The notes below the pieces were generated by a model, which did no database searches, was not told the DNA's origin, and saw only the letters and a program-made list of their open reading frames with translations. The translations under genes and the position numbers were made by a program. 6,686 bases of DNA from CAZKCI01 sp964584165 (GTDB lineage Bacteria; Auribacterota; Erginobacteria; Erginobacterales; CAZKCI01): contig CAZOYW010000080.1 of assembly GCA_964584165.1 (NCBI GenBank), forward strand, positions 1-6,686, read 5' to 3'. Below, piece by piece: positions 6,202 through 6,686 of the stretch (position 1 is the stretch's first letter; every line of letters begins with the position of its first letter).

Positions 6202-6222
6202 GGCAGAAGGCCTTCACTCGAT

Positions 6223-6686
6223 CTACGGCGTCGGCGTGGGAGGGACGGGGGTAGGCGTGAGGCATCCCGCACAGGTCGGCGCCGGCGTCGGAGTGGCCGG
6301 AGGGAGGGTCGGCGAAGGGGTCGGGGCGGATGGCGTCGGCGATGGAGTCGGAGGAGTCGGCGTGGCCGGAGGCGGTGTCGGCGTTGGCGGTGTCGGCGTA
6401 GTCGGAGGTGGTGTCGGTGTTGGAGGAGTCGGAGTGGACGGAGGAGGAGTCGGCGTCGTTAACGGCGTGGCCGGCGGAGGCGTGGGCGTCGAGGTTGGCG
6501 TGGGAGGGGGAGGGGTGGTTACTGGAGGGGTCGGGGGAGGAGGCGTCAATGTCGGGACCGGCGTCGCGGGCGGAGGGGTCAGTGTCGGAACAGGCGTCGG
6601 CGGAGGAGGCGTCAGTGTCGGGACCGGAGTTGTGGTCGGAGCCGGCGTCGCGGAGGGGGCGGGGGTGGGCGTCCGCGGCGGGACCG
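6223..6686 (-). CDS. Pro/Thr-rich C-terminal part of a protein (5' end outside window)
   Basis: One minus-strand frame is open from the right edge to a TAG at 6223-6225: 153 full codons, no plausible start inside. The product is almost wholly Pro, Thr, Val, Ala and Ser in PTP- and TPPP-type repeats, with one CAGC (Cys-x-x-Cys) 12 residues before the end. Such tracts usually act as extended, often glycosylated linkers or stalks of exported proteins; here it forms the very C-terminus, so the functional domain should lie upstream, outside the window. A TTG at 6547-6549 could be taken as a start, but the same frame and repeat pattern continue above it, so I read it as leucine. Coding is supported by regular third-position variation that keeps PT repeats while the DNA varies. 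Function cannot be assigned. Confidence 0.65.
   Translation of the reverse strand, partial: VPPRTPTPAPSATPAPTTTPVPTLTPPPPTPVPTLTPPPATPVPTLTPPPPTPPVTTPPPPTPTSTPTPPPATPLTTPTPPPSTPTPPTPTPPPTTPTPPTPTPPPATPTPPTPSPTPSAPTPSPTLPPATPTPAPTCAGCLTPTPVPPTPTP
6328..6435 (-). repeat. Three 36-bp in-frame tandem repeats
   Basis: These encode three consecutive 12-residue units of the form TPTPPTPTPPPx within the Pro/Thr-rich protein; the third is degenerate. The copies differ at synonymous positions, so they are not freshly duplicated. Confidence 0.6.
6545..6643 (-). repeat. Three 33-bp in-frame tandem repeats
   Basis: Units 6545-6577, 6578-6610 and 6611-6643 each begin on the plus strand with GTCA(A/G)TGTCGG and encode an 11-residue unit close to TPVPTLTPPPx. 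The third unit diverges in its second half. Similarity is higher at the DNA level than in the 36-bp array, suggesting more recent expansion. Confidence 0.65.

Noticed and set aside
6206..6215. GAAGGCCTTC palindrome next to the stop of the Pro/Thr-rich gene
   Set aside because: A 10-base palindrome without a loop or T-tract is expected by chance and cannot act as a terminator hairpin.

Overview
This is a high-G+C window (about two-thirds G+C by eye) from a bacterium that I cannot place firmly. Recognisable Shine-Dalgarno and sigma70-like sites, secreted FG-GAP-type proteins, Pro/Thr-rich tracts and intergenic DNA full of palindromic repeats resemble large-genome uncultivated lineages known mostly from metagenomes. 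That placement is inference; there is no rRNA or other marker here.

Layout, left to right. Positions 4-1833 (minus) encode a 609-residue polytopic membrane protein resembling the GT-C-like / '6-pyruvoyl-tetrahydropterin synthase-related' membrane family. Positions 1834-2458 are a divergent intergenic region: a good sigma70-like promoter and ribosome binding site for the membrane protein, then a dense array of repeats (two 98-bp near-identical copies, a third core copy and three strong hairpins). Positions 2459-3679 (plus) encode a GT4-type glycosyltransferase. It converges on, and overlaps by 50 bp, a 788-residue secreted protein at 3630-5996 (minus) made of a signal peptide, a BNR-like beta-propeller, an SGNH/GDSL hydrolase and six 40-residue FG-GAP/VCBS-like repeats. 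Positions 5997-6222 hold a second, unrelated nested palindromic element. Positions 6223-6686 (minus) are the Pro/Thr-rich C-terminal part of a protein whose start lies beyond the right edge.

How the genes may work together. The membrane protein and the GT4 enzyme both fit assembly or modification of surface glycans or glycoproteins, and the SGNH protein could act on acylated glycans outside the cell. However, the genes are divergent or convergent and separated by repeats, so they do not form an operon and a shared pathway is only a suggestion.

I see no tRNA, rRNA, CRISPR array, transposase or defence-type locus. The most unusual material is the non-coding DNA: unrelated palindromic repeat families in both intergenic regions that contain hairpins with the same CCCGAT/ATCGGG outer stem ends but different inner stems. 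I would not claim a new biological system from this window alone.
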